A stretch of 64,000 nt of DNA from an uncultured Clostridia bacterium (GCA_944384905.1 CALWVE010000027.1:54301-118300), one strand, 5' to 3'; shown: positions 1 through 8,221, numbered from the stretch's first letter. Numbers and translations are program-made. Notes: a model not told the origin generated them from the letters alone.

Positions 1-209
1 TCGCTCAGATTTTCCGCAGCCGAAGGGCAGGTTACCACCACGTCGCCTACGGCTATGGTGGGCTCCATACTGCCCGTGGCAACCGCTACGGGACGCAGCG
101 GCAGCCATCCGGCGAAAAAGACAACCAGCAAAACAGGCAGCAAGATCCATGCATTGCCGCAAATCATCCGGACAATTTTGTTTTCACTTTTCCGAACACG
201 ACGAGCCAT
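1..209 (-). CDS. SipW-type signal peptidase I (3' part outside window)
   Basis: The N-terminal 69 residues of a type I signal peptidase of the SipW/archaeal (S26B) kind. A basic start (MARRVRK) is followed by a membrane segment at about residues 19-37 and then the motif GSMEP, whose Ser47 is the expected catalytic serine. The family removes signal peptides on the outer face of the membrane; SipW-type enzymes serve a small set of cognate substrates such as TasA/CalY. The ATG overlaps the stop of the preceding gene by one base (TAATG) and follows GGAGG, so translation is probably coupled. The two genes before it encode exported proteins that are its likely substrates. The rest of the enzyme, including the general base, lies beyond position 1. 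Confidence 0.85.
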   Translation of the reverse strand, partial: MARRVRKSENKIVRMICGNAWILLPVLLVVFFAGWLPLRPVAVATGSMEPTIAVGDVVVTCPSAAENLS

Positions 210-874
210 TAAAGTGCCTCCGATGCATGTTTTTTACGATTCCAGAAATATACACAGGCGAGTGCAGCGACTACAGCAGCGCCTGCAGCGGCAACCGGGA
301 AACTGTCGCCCGTCTGCGGGGACTCTTCATCTGTGCCGTCGCCGGATTCCGTTCCCGATTCCGTGCCGCCCTCTTCTTCGTCCGCATCATAAATGAGCGT
401 GAGCGAAAAGCTTCCGCTTTCATCAAAAGATTCCGTTTCTTCCGGATCGGCTTCCACTACCACGGAAACCTCACATTGTTCCCCCGGCCCAAGCGTTTCG
501 CCTGCGTCCGTATCGGAAACACCAAAAGAAACGCTGACATTTTCCGGCATATCCTGATGCTGGAGCACCTGGGACAAACGTGCTTCCTGCTGTCCGCGGT
601 TTTGGGCAACGATGGTAAATTCAGCCCAGGAACCGGGCAAAGTCAAATCGGCCTGCAAAGTAGCCTGATTTTTTTCTTGAATCGATGCCTGTGCGGATGC
701 GCCGGTGCTGCTCTGTGTGAGAACCTCGCTGAGGATTACATCGGCACTGCCGCCCACCTGTGTGGTTTGCGCGGCCTGCGCCGGCACAGCGGGAAAAGCA
801 AGTCCGGCGCACAGCAGCAAGCCCAAAGCCGCCCGGGATGCAATTTTTGTGACGGAATAGCTGGATGTTTTCAT
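209..874 (-). CDS. Cell-wall anchored surface protein with SPQTG sorting signal
   Basis: A 221-residue exported protein. Residues 1-34 form a classical signal peptide ending AQA. The middle (about 75-165) looks like a beta-sandwich and resembles the C-terminal half of the neighbouring 983-1984 product (SWAEFTIV...LGPGEQC against AWASYSVTV...LAPGESC). An acidic Glu/Gly/Ser/Thr linker leads to SPQTG at 185-189, a hydrophobic segment at 192-211 and a basic tail (NRKK), the order of an LPXTG-type sortase signal with Ser in place of Leu. Start ATG follows TGAGGAATCT. It sits between the secreted homologue and the signal peptidase, which suggests it anchors that protein or a fibre made of it to peptidoglycan. 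That role is inferred from context; no sortase is in view. Confidence 0.8.
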   Translation of the reverse strand: MKTSSYSVTKIASRAALGLLLCAGLAFPAVPAQAAQTTQVGGSADVILSEVLTQSSTGASAQASIQEKNQATLQADLTLPGSWAEFTIVAQNRGQQEARLSQVLQHQDMPENVSVSFGVSDTDAGETLGPGEQCEVSVVVEADPEETESFDESGSFSLTLIYDADEEEGGTESGTESGDGTDEESPQTGDSFPVAAAGAAVVAALACVYFWNRKKHASEAL

Positions 875-922
875 AGATTCCTCATTTCATCGCAGGGCCT
901 GTTTCCCCGCCGGATAGACGCG

Positions 923-957
923 CAGGAAAACAACTGCTTGGCGCAATTGTTTTCCTG
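923..957 (-). other. Intercistronic hairpin
   Basis: Eleven-base perfect inverted repeat (CAGGAAAACAA ... TTGTTTTCCTG) separated by 13 bases, lying between two genes of the surface-protein operon. No T-run follows on the minus strand, so it looks more like an mRNA processing or stability hairpin than a terminator. It could make the upstream secreted protein more abundant than the anchored one. Confidence 0.6.
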
Positions 958-982
958 TTTGTTTTGGATGAATAGACTTTAA

Positions 983-1984
983 TTAGTGGCTGTGACCAGC
1001 TTCGGGAGCAGCTTCCACACTGTCCTGTGCATAGGGCAGCGAGATCACCAGTGTACCGGCAGCGTCCAGCGTGCCGCTTCCGTTATCCAGCGCCTTTACA
1101 ACCGCGGTCAGGGTACAGGATTCGCCGGGAGCCAGAATTTCATCAGAAAGATCGGGGGCTTCCAAGACGAGCTGGTCGGTGTCTTCGGTATCCAGACGGA
1201 TTTCGGCGTTGGCCAGATTGGCATTTACCGTTCCGTTATTGGTAACCGTCACGCTGTAAGAAGCCCAGGCATTCGGCACAGCAAAGCTGACATCGGCAAA
1301 CGTGACATTGGTATCGGTAAAGGAAACCAGGTCATCCTCATCAACAGGCTGCTTGGCCATTTCGGCGATTTCGTAGCTGTCGTATTTGCTCATATAAACC
1401 AGCACATAGTTTTCGTATGTATCGGGATACATCTCTTTCAGATCAGCGGTTACATCGCGCAGCAGGCCATCCACAACTTTTTTGGCGCTGGCCTCGGTAC
1501 CTTCGGGCGTACCCATGGTCGGGTCGCCGTTAACGTAGCGATAGTACATCTTCAAATGGTCAGACACGACATAGGTGGATTCAGCTGTGGAAACAGCTTC
1601 AAAATTTCCGCCAGCAAGGATGCTGTCCAGCGAAAATTCGGTGGTATCTACAGCGTAATAATACGTATACTCGCTCATCGCTTCATCGGACTGCGTGCCC
1701 TGCAGGCTTGCGTCATCCACCCAGGTAGAAGCGGAAATAACCGAAGCGATCAGGGGATCGCCTTTTTCACCCGCGCGCTCCATGGCAATATTTTCAACAT
1801 CAACAGAAGCGCCTGTGGAATATTCCATGCCTGCATCCGTAATAGCCACATCCCAGCTGCCGGAAGCCGACACACCGCCGTTGGCGTTAATTTCGGTGCG
1901 CCAGGAAGCAAAGCCGATGCTCATGGCGGAAACAGCCACCGAAGCTGCCAGCACAACCGCGCAAACAACATTTCTTTTCTTCAT
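983..1984 (-). CDS. Exported TasA/CalY-like protein with SipW-type signal peptide
   Basis: A 333-residue secreted protein that I place with the SipW-dependent (TasA/camelysin-like) exported proteins. The start MKKRN and a hydrophobic stretch lead to MSIGFASW, the position at which SipW-type signal peptides are cut. The mature part opens with NGGVSASGSWDV, and a C-terminal domain (about 230-320) has alternating beta-type sequence ending in LVISLPYA. It lacks a wall-sorting signal or C-terminal membrane helix, unlike its relative at 209-874. First gene of the operon, with its own promoter and a SipW-type peptidase two genes downstream. A role as a surface fibre subunit is inferred from that gene set, as in the Bacillus tapA-sipW-tasA operon; sequence similarity to TasA itself is too weak to assert by eye. 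Confidence 0.7.
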   Translation of the reverse strand: MKKRNVVCAVVLAASVAVSAMSIGFASWRTEINANGGVSASGSWDVAITDAGMEYSTGASVDVENIAMERAGEKGDPLIASVISASTWVDDASLQGTQSDEAMSEYTYYYAVDTTEFSLDSILAGGNFEAVSTAESTYVVSDHLKMYYRYVNGDPTMGTPEGTEASAKKVVDGLLRDVTADLKEMYPDTYENYVLVYMSKYDSYEIAEMAKQPVDEDDLVSFTDTNVTFADVSFAVPNAWASYSVTVTNNGTVNANLANAEIRLDTEDTDQLVLEAPDLSDEILAPGESCTLTAVVKALDNGSGTLDAAGTLVISLPYAQDSVEAAPEAGHSH

Positions 1985-2022
1985 TGTTTTTCCCTCTTTC
2001 CTTGTTTTTCACAGTTGTTATT

Positions 2023-2052
2023 ATCGTATTTTTATGTTAAATCCGTTATCAA
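2023..2052 (-). promoter_or_regulatory. Promoter of surface-protein operon
   Basis: Read on the minus strand: TTGATA, 18 bases, TACGAT, about 40 bases before the ATG at 1984. It is back-to-back with the promoter of the gene at 2154. Confidence 0.55.
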
Positions 2053-2081
2053 ACAAATTTTAATTTCCCGTAAAACTTCCA

Positions 2082-2110
2082 TTGACTTTTCTATTTTGCA
2101 TAGCTATAAT
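2082..2110 (+). promoter_or_regulatory. Promoter of propeller glycosidase-like gene
   Basis: TTGACT, 17 bases, TATAAT; a near-consensus vegetative promoter 44 bases before the ATG at 2154. The two divergent promoters share an AT-rich region of roughly 170 bases. Confidence 0.75.
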
Positions 2111-2153
2111 AAATCAAAAAGCAACCAATATTATTTTGAAAGAAGGCCAGCCT

Positions 2154-3062
2154 ATGCTTTGCACGCGCTTTGAACATGCTCCGCTCATTACACCGGCTTC
2201 TTCTCCTTCGATCGGGAAGAACATCAACGGGCCTACGCTGCTGCGCGTCCCGGATTTTGTTGAAAAGCCGCTCGGGAAATACTATCTCTACTTTGCCCAT
2301 CACAGCGGCGATTCCATTCGGCTGGCCTATGCCGATTCACCCGCCGGGCCGTTTACGGTTTATGAGCCGGGCGCTTTGCAGCTTGCAGACGTTCAGCGCC
2401 CGAACGGCTTTTTCGGGCATATCGCTTCCCCTGATATTCACGTAGAAGAAAATGAGCAGCGCATCTATCTGTTTTTCCACGCGCTGTATCCCAGCGCGTT
2501 CGGTCAGCGAACCGGTGTAGCCGTATCGGAAGACGGTGTTCACTTTACGCTGGTGCGTCCCGACGAAATCGGTTCGTTTTACCTGCGTGTTTTCCCGTGG
2601 GACGGGCGCTATTACGGCATTTCCAAAAACGGCAACACCTCCGGTCTTTTCTCCGTTTCAGATACCCTGACGGGCGTCCAGCGCACGCTGGGCGAAATCA
2701 TCCCGAATATGCGCCATTGCGCCGTTTGGCTGGAAGGCGATCAGCTCTATCTGTTTTACACCGTGGTGGGCGACGCGCCGGAACGCATTCTCGCCACACG
2801 CATGACACTTACACCCGGCCTGGATACGCCGCCCGAAATCGGCAAAAGCATTGTGGTGGCCGAACCCGCTACAGACGAAGAGGGTATGCAGTTTGAAAAC
2901 AAGTCTTCAAAATTTGGCTATGAAAACGATGTGCGCCAACTGCGCGATCCCTTTGTTTATGAAGAAAACGGCAGATTTTATCTGTATTTCTCTTACGCCG
3001 GAGAAAACGGAATTTCCGGCGGCGAGCTGGATATGGACGCAATTCGTGCGGCGCTTATCTAA
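2154..3062 (+). CDS. Five-bladed beta-propeller glycosidase-like protein
   Basis: A 302-residue cytoplasmic protein (no signal peptide) with repeated blade-like strands: GKYYLYFAHH near 40-50, QRIYLFFHA near 100, DQLYLFYTVV near 200 and GRFYLYFSYA near 285. This pattern belongs to the GH43/GH32/GH117-like propeller superfamily. Acidic residues sit at expected places (NGPTLLRVPDF, SPDIHVEE, RDPFVYEE), but I cannot assign the catalytic triad or the substrate with confidence. The ATG at 2154 is preferred over upstream codons because it lies downstream of the TATAAT at 2105-2110 and AGAAGGC lies before it. A MazG-like gene follows after 27 bases and probably shares the transcript. Confidence 0.6.
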   Translation: MLCTRFEHAPLITPASSPSIGKNINGPTLLRVPDFVEKPLGKYYLYFAHHSGDSIRLAYADSPAGPFTVYEPGALQLADVQRPNGFFGHIASPDIHVEENEQRIYLFFHALYPSAFGQRTGVAVSEDGVHFTLVRPDEIGSFYLRVFPWDGRYYGISKNGNTSGLFSVSDTLTGVQRTLGEIIPNMRHCAVWLEGDQLYLFYTVVGDAPERILATRMTLTPGLDTPPEIGKSIVVAEPATDEEGMQFENKSSKFGYENDVRQLRDPFVYEENGRFYLYFSYAGENGISGGELDMDAIRAALI

Positions 3063-3089
3063 TCAATTAAAATTAAAGGAGAACTCAAA

Positions 3090-3416
3090 ATGACGGATTT
3101 CGGTATGCAGGAGATGCAGGAAATGCAGCAAGCGCTGCAAGCGCGCTACAAAGGCAAATGGGAACCGATCGACCCGGAAACGGGCAAAAACAAGCTGCTC
3201 TGGATGGTCGGCGAAATCGGTGAAGTGATCGACATTGTGAAAAAACACGGCGGCACCCAGGCCTGCACCGATCCCGATTTAAGAAAAGACCTGATCGAAG
3301 AACTCGCCGATGTGCTGATGTATTACAACGACATTCTGCTGTGCTACAATATCACGCCGGACGAACTCGGACAAAGCTACCGCGAAAAATTCAAGAGAAA
3401 TATGAATCGCTGGTAA
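3090..3416 (+). CDS. MazG-like nucleotide pyrophosphohydrolase
   Basis: A 108-residue all-alpha protein matching the MazG-like NTP pyrophosphohydrolase fold. The metal-binding signature is visible: EIGEVID near residue 44 followed by EELADVLMYYND near residue 78, i.e. the E-x2-E ... E-x2-D arrangement that binds Mg2+ around the nucleotide triphosphate. Such proteins hydrolyse (d)NTPs to monophosphates, often non-canonical or damaged ones. Single-domain form, so not the tandem-domain MazG of E. coli. RBS AAAGGAG stands 10 bases before the ATG. It ends at a shared terminator with the convergent gene. Confidence 0.8.
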   Translation: MTDFGMQEMQEMQQALQARYKGKWEPIDPETGKNKLLWMVGEIGEVIDIVKKHGGTQACTDPDLRKDLIEELADVLMYYNDILLCYNITPDELGQSYREKFKRNMNRW

Positions 3417-3434
3417 AAACAAAACCATACACAA

Positions 3435-3476
3435 AAAGCCTCCCGTTCGCACAAAAGCGAGCAGGAGGCTTTGATT
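3435..3476. terminator. Bidirectional terminator
   Basis: Stem AAAGCCTCC / GGAGGCTTT with an inner GCTCGC-like helix. It separates the convergent MazG-like gene and metallo-hydrolase gene; T-rich on both strands. Confidence 0.8.
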
Positions 3477-3486
3477 TTACCGTTTC

Positions 3487-4383
3487 TTACAGCATTTTCT
3501 TGGTTTTGGCAGGATGCAGCATCTCTTCGGTATATTGAATGTTGCACAGCATGCCGTTTTCGGGCAGATAATTCGGTCCGCGGCGCAGCGCCAGGAGCTG
3601 TTTGCGGCCTCTGTGTTCCGACTCAATCGCGTCGTCTTCGCGGCGCAGAATCTTATCGCAAAGCTCAATCGCCTGCGAAATGATGATTTTATCAACGGCG
3701 TGCGTACCGTGGCCGCCATACATTACGTCAAACGCATCCAGATGGCGGGTGAAACGTTCCAGCGCACCGCGGTATTCTTCGATGCTGGTGGAACCCGGCA
3801 GGCCGACCAATGTATTCAGATTGCAGGCGTCGCCCGAGAATACAATCCTGCGGGCACGATCCAGAAACACCACGGTCCCCGCCGTATGGCCGGGCAATTC
3901 CAAAACTTCAATCTGCGTGTCGCCCAAATCAAACACATCGCCTTCGCCGATCGGAAGTGTGGCGATCGGGCATGCTTTTACGACATCGTCGATCGTAATG
4001 CCGTGCGCATCACCTTTTAAAATGCGCCCGTTGACGACAAAATCAAGCTTAGCGGCCGGGTCGGTGTGGCGGGAAAGCGCCAGCGCGCCGGTATCCGCTT
4101 CCGGAGCCGGATACAGCATACACAGATCGGCCGGATGAACATAGCATTTTCCGTATTCAAACGCGGCGCCGTTGTGGTCGATGTGTCCATGTGTAAGCGC
4201 CAGTGTCACAGGTTTATCAGTCAGTTCACGAACAAATGCTTTCAGGCTGCCCACACCGGTCAGACCGTCGATCAGCAGCGCACGCTTAGTCCCTTCCACC
4301 AGGTAAGCGTTTTCTCCGCCCAGGCCCGCAATGGCAGTGATACCGGGCATCAGCTGCGTAGATTCAAAAAACTTGCTTTTCAT
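3487..4383 (-). CDS. Metallo-beta-lactamase fold hydrolase
   Basis: A 298-residue hydrolase of the metallo-beta-lactamase superfamily. THGHIDHNGA gives the H-x-H-x-D-H zinc motif, ELPGHTAGTVVF supplies the third ligand His and FSGDACN the bridging Asp; GGHGTHAVD near the C-terminus is the last His. No signal peptide. Two in-frame ATGs lie close together: the one at 4383 is preferred because AGGAGG is 7 bases before it, whereas it almost touches the ATG at 4389. The layout fits glyoxalase II-like or similar thioester/phosphoester hydrolases; substrate unknown. Monocistronic, followed by a shared terminator. Confidence 0.75.
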   Translation of the reverse strand: MKSKFFESTQLMPGITAIAGLGGENAYLVEGTKRALLIDGLTGVGSLKAFVRELTDKPVTLALTHGHIDHNGAAFEYGKCYVHPADLCMLYPAPEADTGALALSRHTDPAAKLDFVVNGRILKGDAHGITIDDVVKACPIATLPIGEGDVFDLGDTQIEVLELPGHTAGTVVFLDRARRIVFSGDACNLNTLVGLPGSTSIEEYRGALERFTRHLDAFDVMYGGHGTHAVDKIIISQAIELCDKILRREDDAIESEHRGRKQLLALRRGPNYLPENGMLCNIQYTEEMLHPAKTKKML

Positions 4384-4477
4384 CTTCATGCCTCCTGTCC
4401 TTCTTTTAAATCGATAAGCAGATATCAAAAACCGGGGACTCCTGTCCCCGGCCCAACTTGTTAAAATACGTAACAAT

Positions 4478-4669
4478 CAGACAGAGGTTTATAAAGGGAA
4501 CCCCCGGCGAGGGTTCCCTACGCCGAAACCATCCCCCGGACGCTTTCGGCTACCCTCCTGCGCTTAATGACGCAAAAGAATTTCGTCCGCTGCGGCGGAC
4601 GACCAAGGGCGCTGCCCTCTGGACACCCGCAAACCTTTGAAAATGTTTGATCGAAACTTTTTACGTTTA
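4478..4669 (-). repeat. Hairpin-array repeat family 1, copy a
   Basis: Intergenic element read on the minus strand, directly after the MATE gene. It starts with an AAAAAGTTTCGATC-like block, then hairpins in fixed order: CAAAC..GTTTG, GGGC..GCCC, a CGTCCGC/GCGGACG stem with CGCA loop (4584-4601), and finally GGGAACCC/GGGTTCCC. The same order of modules recurs at 24833, 37543, 56940 and 63866. The copy separates two genes and contains no plausible coding sequence. Confidence 0.8.
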
Positions 4670-6082
4670 TTATGTTTCGGAAGCCGGTTTTTCCTCCAAA
4701 CGGAATTTCGTCTTCCATTTTCCTCTTGCATAGAAAATAGCGGAAAGCACCGCGCCCAGCACCCACGAAACCAGCATGGAAATAAACAGCGATTCCGGCG
4801 CGCCGGCGGGAGAAGCCTCGCTTTTGGTGAGCGCTGCCAGCAGATAAGCAACCGGAACGCGCACTATAACCGTCGTTACAATCGAAATTACCATCGGGGT
4901 AACGGTATCGCCCGCGCCGCGCATAATGCCGCTGAGCACCTGGGTAACGGCTACAGCCATATAGCCCACCGCCAGCAGGCGCAGCATCCGCACGCCGAGA
5001 TCGATGACAACTTCCGTAGAAGTAAACGCACGCATGAGGTATTCGCCCAAAAACAGCAGGCAGAAAACCAGAATACCGCAGGTAATCAGCGCAATCATAA
5101 GGCCGTAGCGGGCGCTTTCGTGCACACGCTTATGCTCGCCCGCGCCGATATTCTGGCCAACATATGTTGTCATGGCGTTGCCGAACGAGAAGTTCGGCAT
5201 CATCGCAAAGCCATCTACACGCATAATAACCGTGTTGGCCGCAATAACCGCTTCGCCGAACGTATTGGTCAGCGACTGTACTACCAGCGCTGCGCAGGAG
5301 AAAACCGCCTGCGTAAGCCCCGCGGGCATACCGATGCGGATCACGCGCCAGCAAAGATGCTTTTCCGGGCGGAGCAAGCGCAGATTCACATCCAGCACAT
5401 CCCGCATACGCGCCAGACGAACCATGCACAGCACAGCAGAAATCATCTGCGCAATCACCGTTGCCAGGGAAGCGCCGGCCACACCCATTTTGAATCCGGC
5501 CACAAATGCAATATCAAGCACAATATTGACGCCGCAGCAGACGATCAGATAAATCAGCGGCATAACGGAATCGCCCAGACCGCGCAGAATACCAGAACCC
5601 ATGTTATAGAACGCACAGCCCAGGAAGCCGGCCATAAAAATCACCAGATAAGCCGAAGCGTCGCTGAGAATCGAATCCGGCGTTTGGAGCAGCACAAGAA
5701 ACGGATGGGCAGCCACAACGCCCACTACGCTGACAAACACGCTGGTAACAATCGTAAGAAACAGGATATTCCCCACCGAAGCAGAGAGCATTTTTCGGTC
5801 TTTAGCGCCGAAATACTGCGCGACCACAATTCCCGCACCGGTTGCCACACCCATAAACAGCGAAAGCAACAGATTAAGAATCGGGTTAGCCGCGCCAACT
5901 GCCGCCAGTGCATTGTCCCCGATGTAATAGCCAACGACAATCGCATCCACGGTATTATACAGCTGCTGTACAAAATTCCCCAACAGCAGCGGTAAAGAAA
6001 ATTTAAGCAAAACCGTGGTGGGATTGCCCACCGTCATATCCTGTGCGCCGAAAAATGCTTTCAGCCCACGCTTCTTTTCCAT
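4670..6082 (-). CDS. MATE family multidrug efflux transporter
   Basis: A 470-residue membrane protein with about twelve hydrophobic segments. The N-terminus MTVGNPTTVLLKFSLPLLLGN and the motif QLYNTVDAIVVGYYIG are typical of the MATE (MepA/DinF-like) exporters, which extrude cationic drugs or metabolites using a Na+ or H+ gradient. Length is normal for the family (440-480). RBS GGAGGGAG precedes the ATG. The gene has its own promoter region with an extended -10 (TGTTATAAT near 6132-6137) and a palindrome at 6160-6172 that could bind a repressor. A distant MATE paralogue is at 30867-32192. Substrate cannot be read from sequence. Confidence 0.9.
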   Translation of the reverse strand: MEKKRGLKAFFGAQDMTVGNPTTVLLKFSLPLLLGNFVQQLYNTVDAIVVGYYIGDNALAAVGAANPILNLLLSLFMGVATGAGIVVAQYFGAKDRKMLSASVGNILFLTIVTSVFVSVVGVVAAHPFLVLLQTPDSILSDASAYLVIFMAGFLGCAFYNMGSGILRGLGDSVMPLIYLIVCCGVNIVLDIAFVAGFKMGVAGASLATVIAQMISAVLCMVRLARMRDVLDVNLRLLRPEKHLCWRVIRIGMPAGLTQAVFSCAALVVQSLTNTFGEAVIAANTVIMRVDGFAMMPNFSFGNAMTTYVGQNIGAGEHKRVHESARYGLMIALITCGILVFCLLFLGEYLMRAFTSTEVVIDLGVRMLRLLAVGYMAVAVTQVLSGIMRGAGDTVTPMVISIVTTVIVRVPVAYLLAALTKSEASPAGAPESLFISMLVSWVLGAVLSAIFYARGKWKTKFRLEEKPASET

Positions 6083-6159
6083 AGACTCCCTCCGTTCAAA
6101 CTCTCAACAAATTGATAAATTACTTTTATTATTATAACACAAGCCCGTTTATTCAGCTA

Positions 6160-6172
6160 TTGTGTGACACAA
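6160..6172. promoter_or_regulatory. Palindromic operator candidate upstream of MATE gene
   Basis: TTGTGT-G-ACACAA, a perfect 6-1-6 palindrome about 25 bases upstream of the MATE gene's TATAAT. Position near the -35 region is consistent with a regulator site; the protein is unknown. Confidence 0.4.
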
Positions 6173-6253
6173 CAAAAAGCAACGGCACCTATATATGAAA
6201 ATAGCTAAAAATCATCCGGGAAACCGCTATTTTGCCTAGCAATAAAACCCGCA

Positions 6254-6688
6254 TTATAACTTTTTGCAAAAACAAATAATTCGGTTTGCTTCCCGGAAGC
6301 CCGTATGCAGATGGAAATGCAGGCTCTCGGTGTTGGTCAATTCACAATCACTTGCAAATTCCCGGCAGCCTTGCCCGCGGGCCCAATCTTCACAAAAATG
6401 CAGCAGTTCCCGAGCCACACCTTTGCCTCGAAAGGCGGGGTCAACATAGATGCCCTCAAGATACCCCACCGGGCTGCTTTCGGTACCTTCCACATAATCG
6501 TGCCGGAGCTGACACTGGGCAAAAGCGACCGGCAAGCCATCCGGCGTACCATACAGCGCAAACAGCGCGCCTTTTTGCAGCAAATCCGCGCATTCTTCGT
6601 GAAGTTCTTCCGGCTTATGCCCTGGCCACAAGCAAAGCGCCAGCCGCACGACGTCAGGAAGATCTTTTTGACAAGCCGCCCGAATCAT
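6254..6688 (-). CDS. AAC(6')-like GNAT acetyltransferase
   Basis: A 144-residue GNAT protein that closely follows the aminoglycoside 6'-N-acetyltransferase (AAC(6')-Ig-like) pattern: RHDYVEGTESSPVGYLEGIYV, then FRGKGVARELL (acetyl-CoA binding R/Q-x2-G-x-G/A loop), then EFASDCELTN..SLHFHLHTGF and the terminal ICFCKKL. Known members acetylate the 6'-amine of aminoglycosides with acetyl-CoA. The ATG at 6688 is chosen because AAGGTG lies 6 bases upstream; a GTG three codons earlier would overlap that site. It follows the phosphohexomutase by 15 bases and may be cotranscribed. Nothing nearby suggests recent transfer, so it looks like a resident gene whose natural substrate may differ. Confidence 0.75.
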   Translation of the reverse strand: MIRAACQKDLPDVVRLALCLWPGHKPEELHEECADLLQKGALFALYGTPDGLPVAFAQCQLRHDYVEGTESSPVGYLEGIYVDPAFRGKGVARELLHFCEDWARGQGCREFASDCELTNTESLHFHLHTGFREANRIICFCKKL

Positions 6689-6703
6689 CCCGTTCACCTT
6701 CTT

Positions 6704-8221
6704 TTAGCAGGGAAGCACCGATGCGTCGATGTCTTCGCACGGGCAATCGCGCACAAAGGCCACAAATTTCGCAAGAATCTTCTCCACGCCGCCGGCCACA
6801 TCGCTTTCCACATTCAGCGGCAGAATCGGATCGTGTACGCTCAGGCGCAGCAGGAACCAGCCGCGCAGTTCCGGTTCGGTAAACGAAACGCGGATACCCT
6901 CGCGGTTATCGGGGGCAATTGCCCAGCCCTGTTGTTTGGCATAAGCTTCGAGCGCTTCAATCCAGGCGCCGCCGCAGGCACGGAAATCTTCCGCCTTGAT
7001 CTTCAGACGATACTCGGCCGCTTCCACCGGCTCGCGCAGATCGGCCAGCAGCGTATCGATCGTTTTACCCTCGCGGCGCAGCACGGCGGCCTTGATGATA
7101 ATCCGCGTGCAAAGATACGCGCCGTCGTCGAGGAAATAATTTTCACGCAAAGCGGCATGGCCGCTCGTTTCAATCGCCAGCGGGCAGTCAATGCCTTCCT
7201 GATTCAGGCGGATGGCCTCGTTGATGACGTTTTTATAGCCGCGCTTAAAGCGGTGATGACGGCCGCCGAGCGTTTCTTCGATAAAAATTTTCAGTCCGTC
7301 GCTGGTGATCGAGTCGGTTACAATCGTACCGCCGGGCGCATTTTCAAGCGCAATGGCCGAGGCCAGCGCTACCAACCGGTTGCGGTTGATTTCTTCGCCG
7401 CGTGCATCCACCGCGCCGCCGCGGTCCACGTCGGTATCGAAAATCACGCCCAGATCGCTGCCGCTTTCGCGCACGGCTTCGCAGATGCTGCGCATGGCCG
7501 TTTCATCTTCCGGGTTCGGGATATGGTTGGGGAAGCGGCCGTCCGGTTCGAGATAGCGGCTGCCCGAAACATCGGCGCCAAGAGGCCTAAGCACTTCGGT
7601 GGCGTAAAATCCGCCCGCGCCGTTGCCGGCGTCCACAGCAATTTTAAAGCCCTTGAGCGGATGTTCGTAATCTTCGGCGTTTACCCCGCGGCAGATGATG
7701 TCGCGCAGGTGAGCCGCATAGGTTGTCATATGATCGCTAGGAACACGGCTGCCGCCTTCGGCGTCGGCCGGAGCGCGTTCTTCCTGCGCCGCCGTCAGGA
7801 TTTCTTCAATATCGGGGGCATCCAGACCGCCGTCTTTGGTGAAAAATTTCAGCCCGTTGCGGTGCCACGGATGGTGGCTCGCCGTAATCTGCACAGCCGC
7901 ATCGCAGGGCAGATCGAGCACCGCCATAAACATGGAGGGCGTACTGGCCAGGCCGCAGTCGTAAACGGTAACGCCTTTTTTGACAAACACGTCCGCCAGC
8001 GCATCGGCGATCCGCTCGCCCGACAGGCGGGAATCATGTCCCAGCGCAATTTTTGCCCCGGCAGCAAGACCCAGATGCTCCTGCATCCAGCACAAAAAGC
8101 CGCCGGCCATGCGGCGAACAGCCTCATCGGTAAGGCGAACCGGTTCGCCCAGATCGTTTTCCATAGCGGCGCCGCGGATATCCGTGCCGCTTTTAAGCGA
8201 TTTCCAGAAAGCTTCCAGCAT
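6704..8221 (-). CDS. Phosphomannomutase/phosphoglucomutase
   Basis: A 505-residue alpha-D-phosphohexomutase. Domain marks in order: KSGTDIRG near the N-terminus, the phosphoserine loop ITASHHPWHRNG (near residue 100), the Mg2+ loop DTDVDRGG, the sugar loop ETSGHAAL, and a C-terminal phosphate-binding region (DNREGIRVSF). It interconverts hexose 1- and 6-phosphates for nucleotide-sugar or glycogen synthesis. The usual serine loop TASHNP reads TASHHP here, with the phosphorylated Ser kept. The start at 8221 (MLEAFWKSLK) has AAAGGATG seven bases before it. Whether glucose, mannose or both are used cannot be decided. Confidence 0.88.
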   Translation of the reverse strand: MLEAFWKSLKSGTDIRGAAMENDLGEPVRLTDEAVRRMAGGFLCWMQEHLGLAAGAKIALGHDSRLSGERIADALADVFVKKGVTVYDCGLASTPSMFMAVLDLPCDAAVQITASHHPWHRNGLKFFTKDGGLDAPDIEEILTAAQEERAPADAEGGSRVPSDHMTTYAAHLRDIICRGVNAEDYEHPLKGFKIAVDAGNGAGGFYATEVLRPLGADVSGSRYLEPDGRFPNHIPNPEDETAMRSICEAVRESGSDLGVIFDTDVDRGGAVDARGEEINRNRLVALASAIALENAPGGTIVTDSITSDGLKIFIEETLGGRHHRFKRGYKNVINEAIRLNQEGIDCPLAIETSGHAALRENYFLDDGAYLCTRIIIKAAVLRREGKTIDTLLADLREPVEAAEYRLKIKAEDFRACGGAWIEALEAYAKQQGWAIAPDNREGIRVSFTEPELRGWFLLRLSVHDPILPLNVESDVAGGVEKILAKFVAFVRDCPCEDIDASVLPC

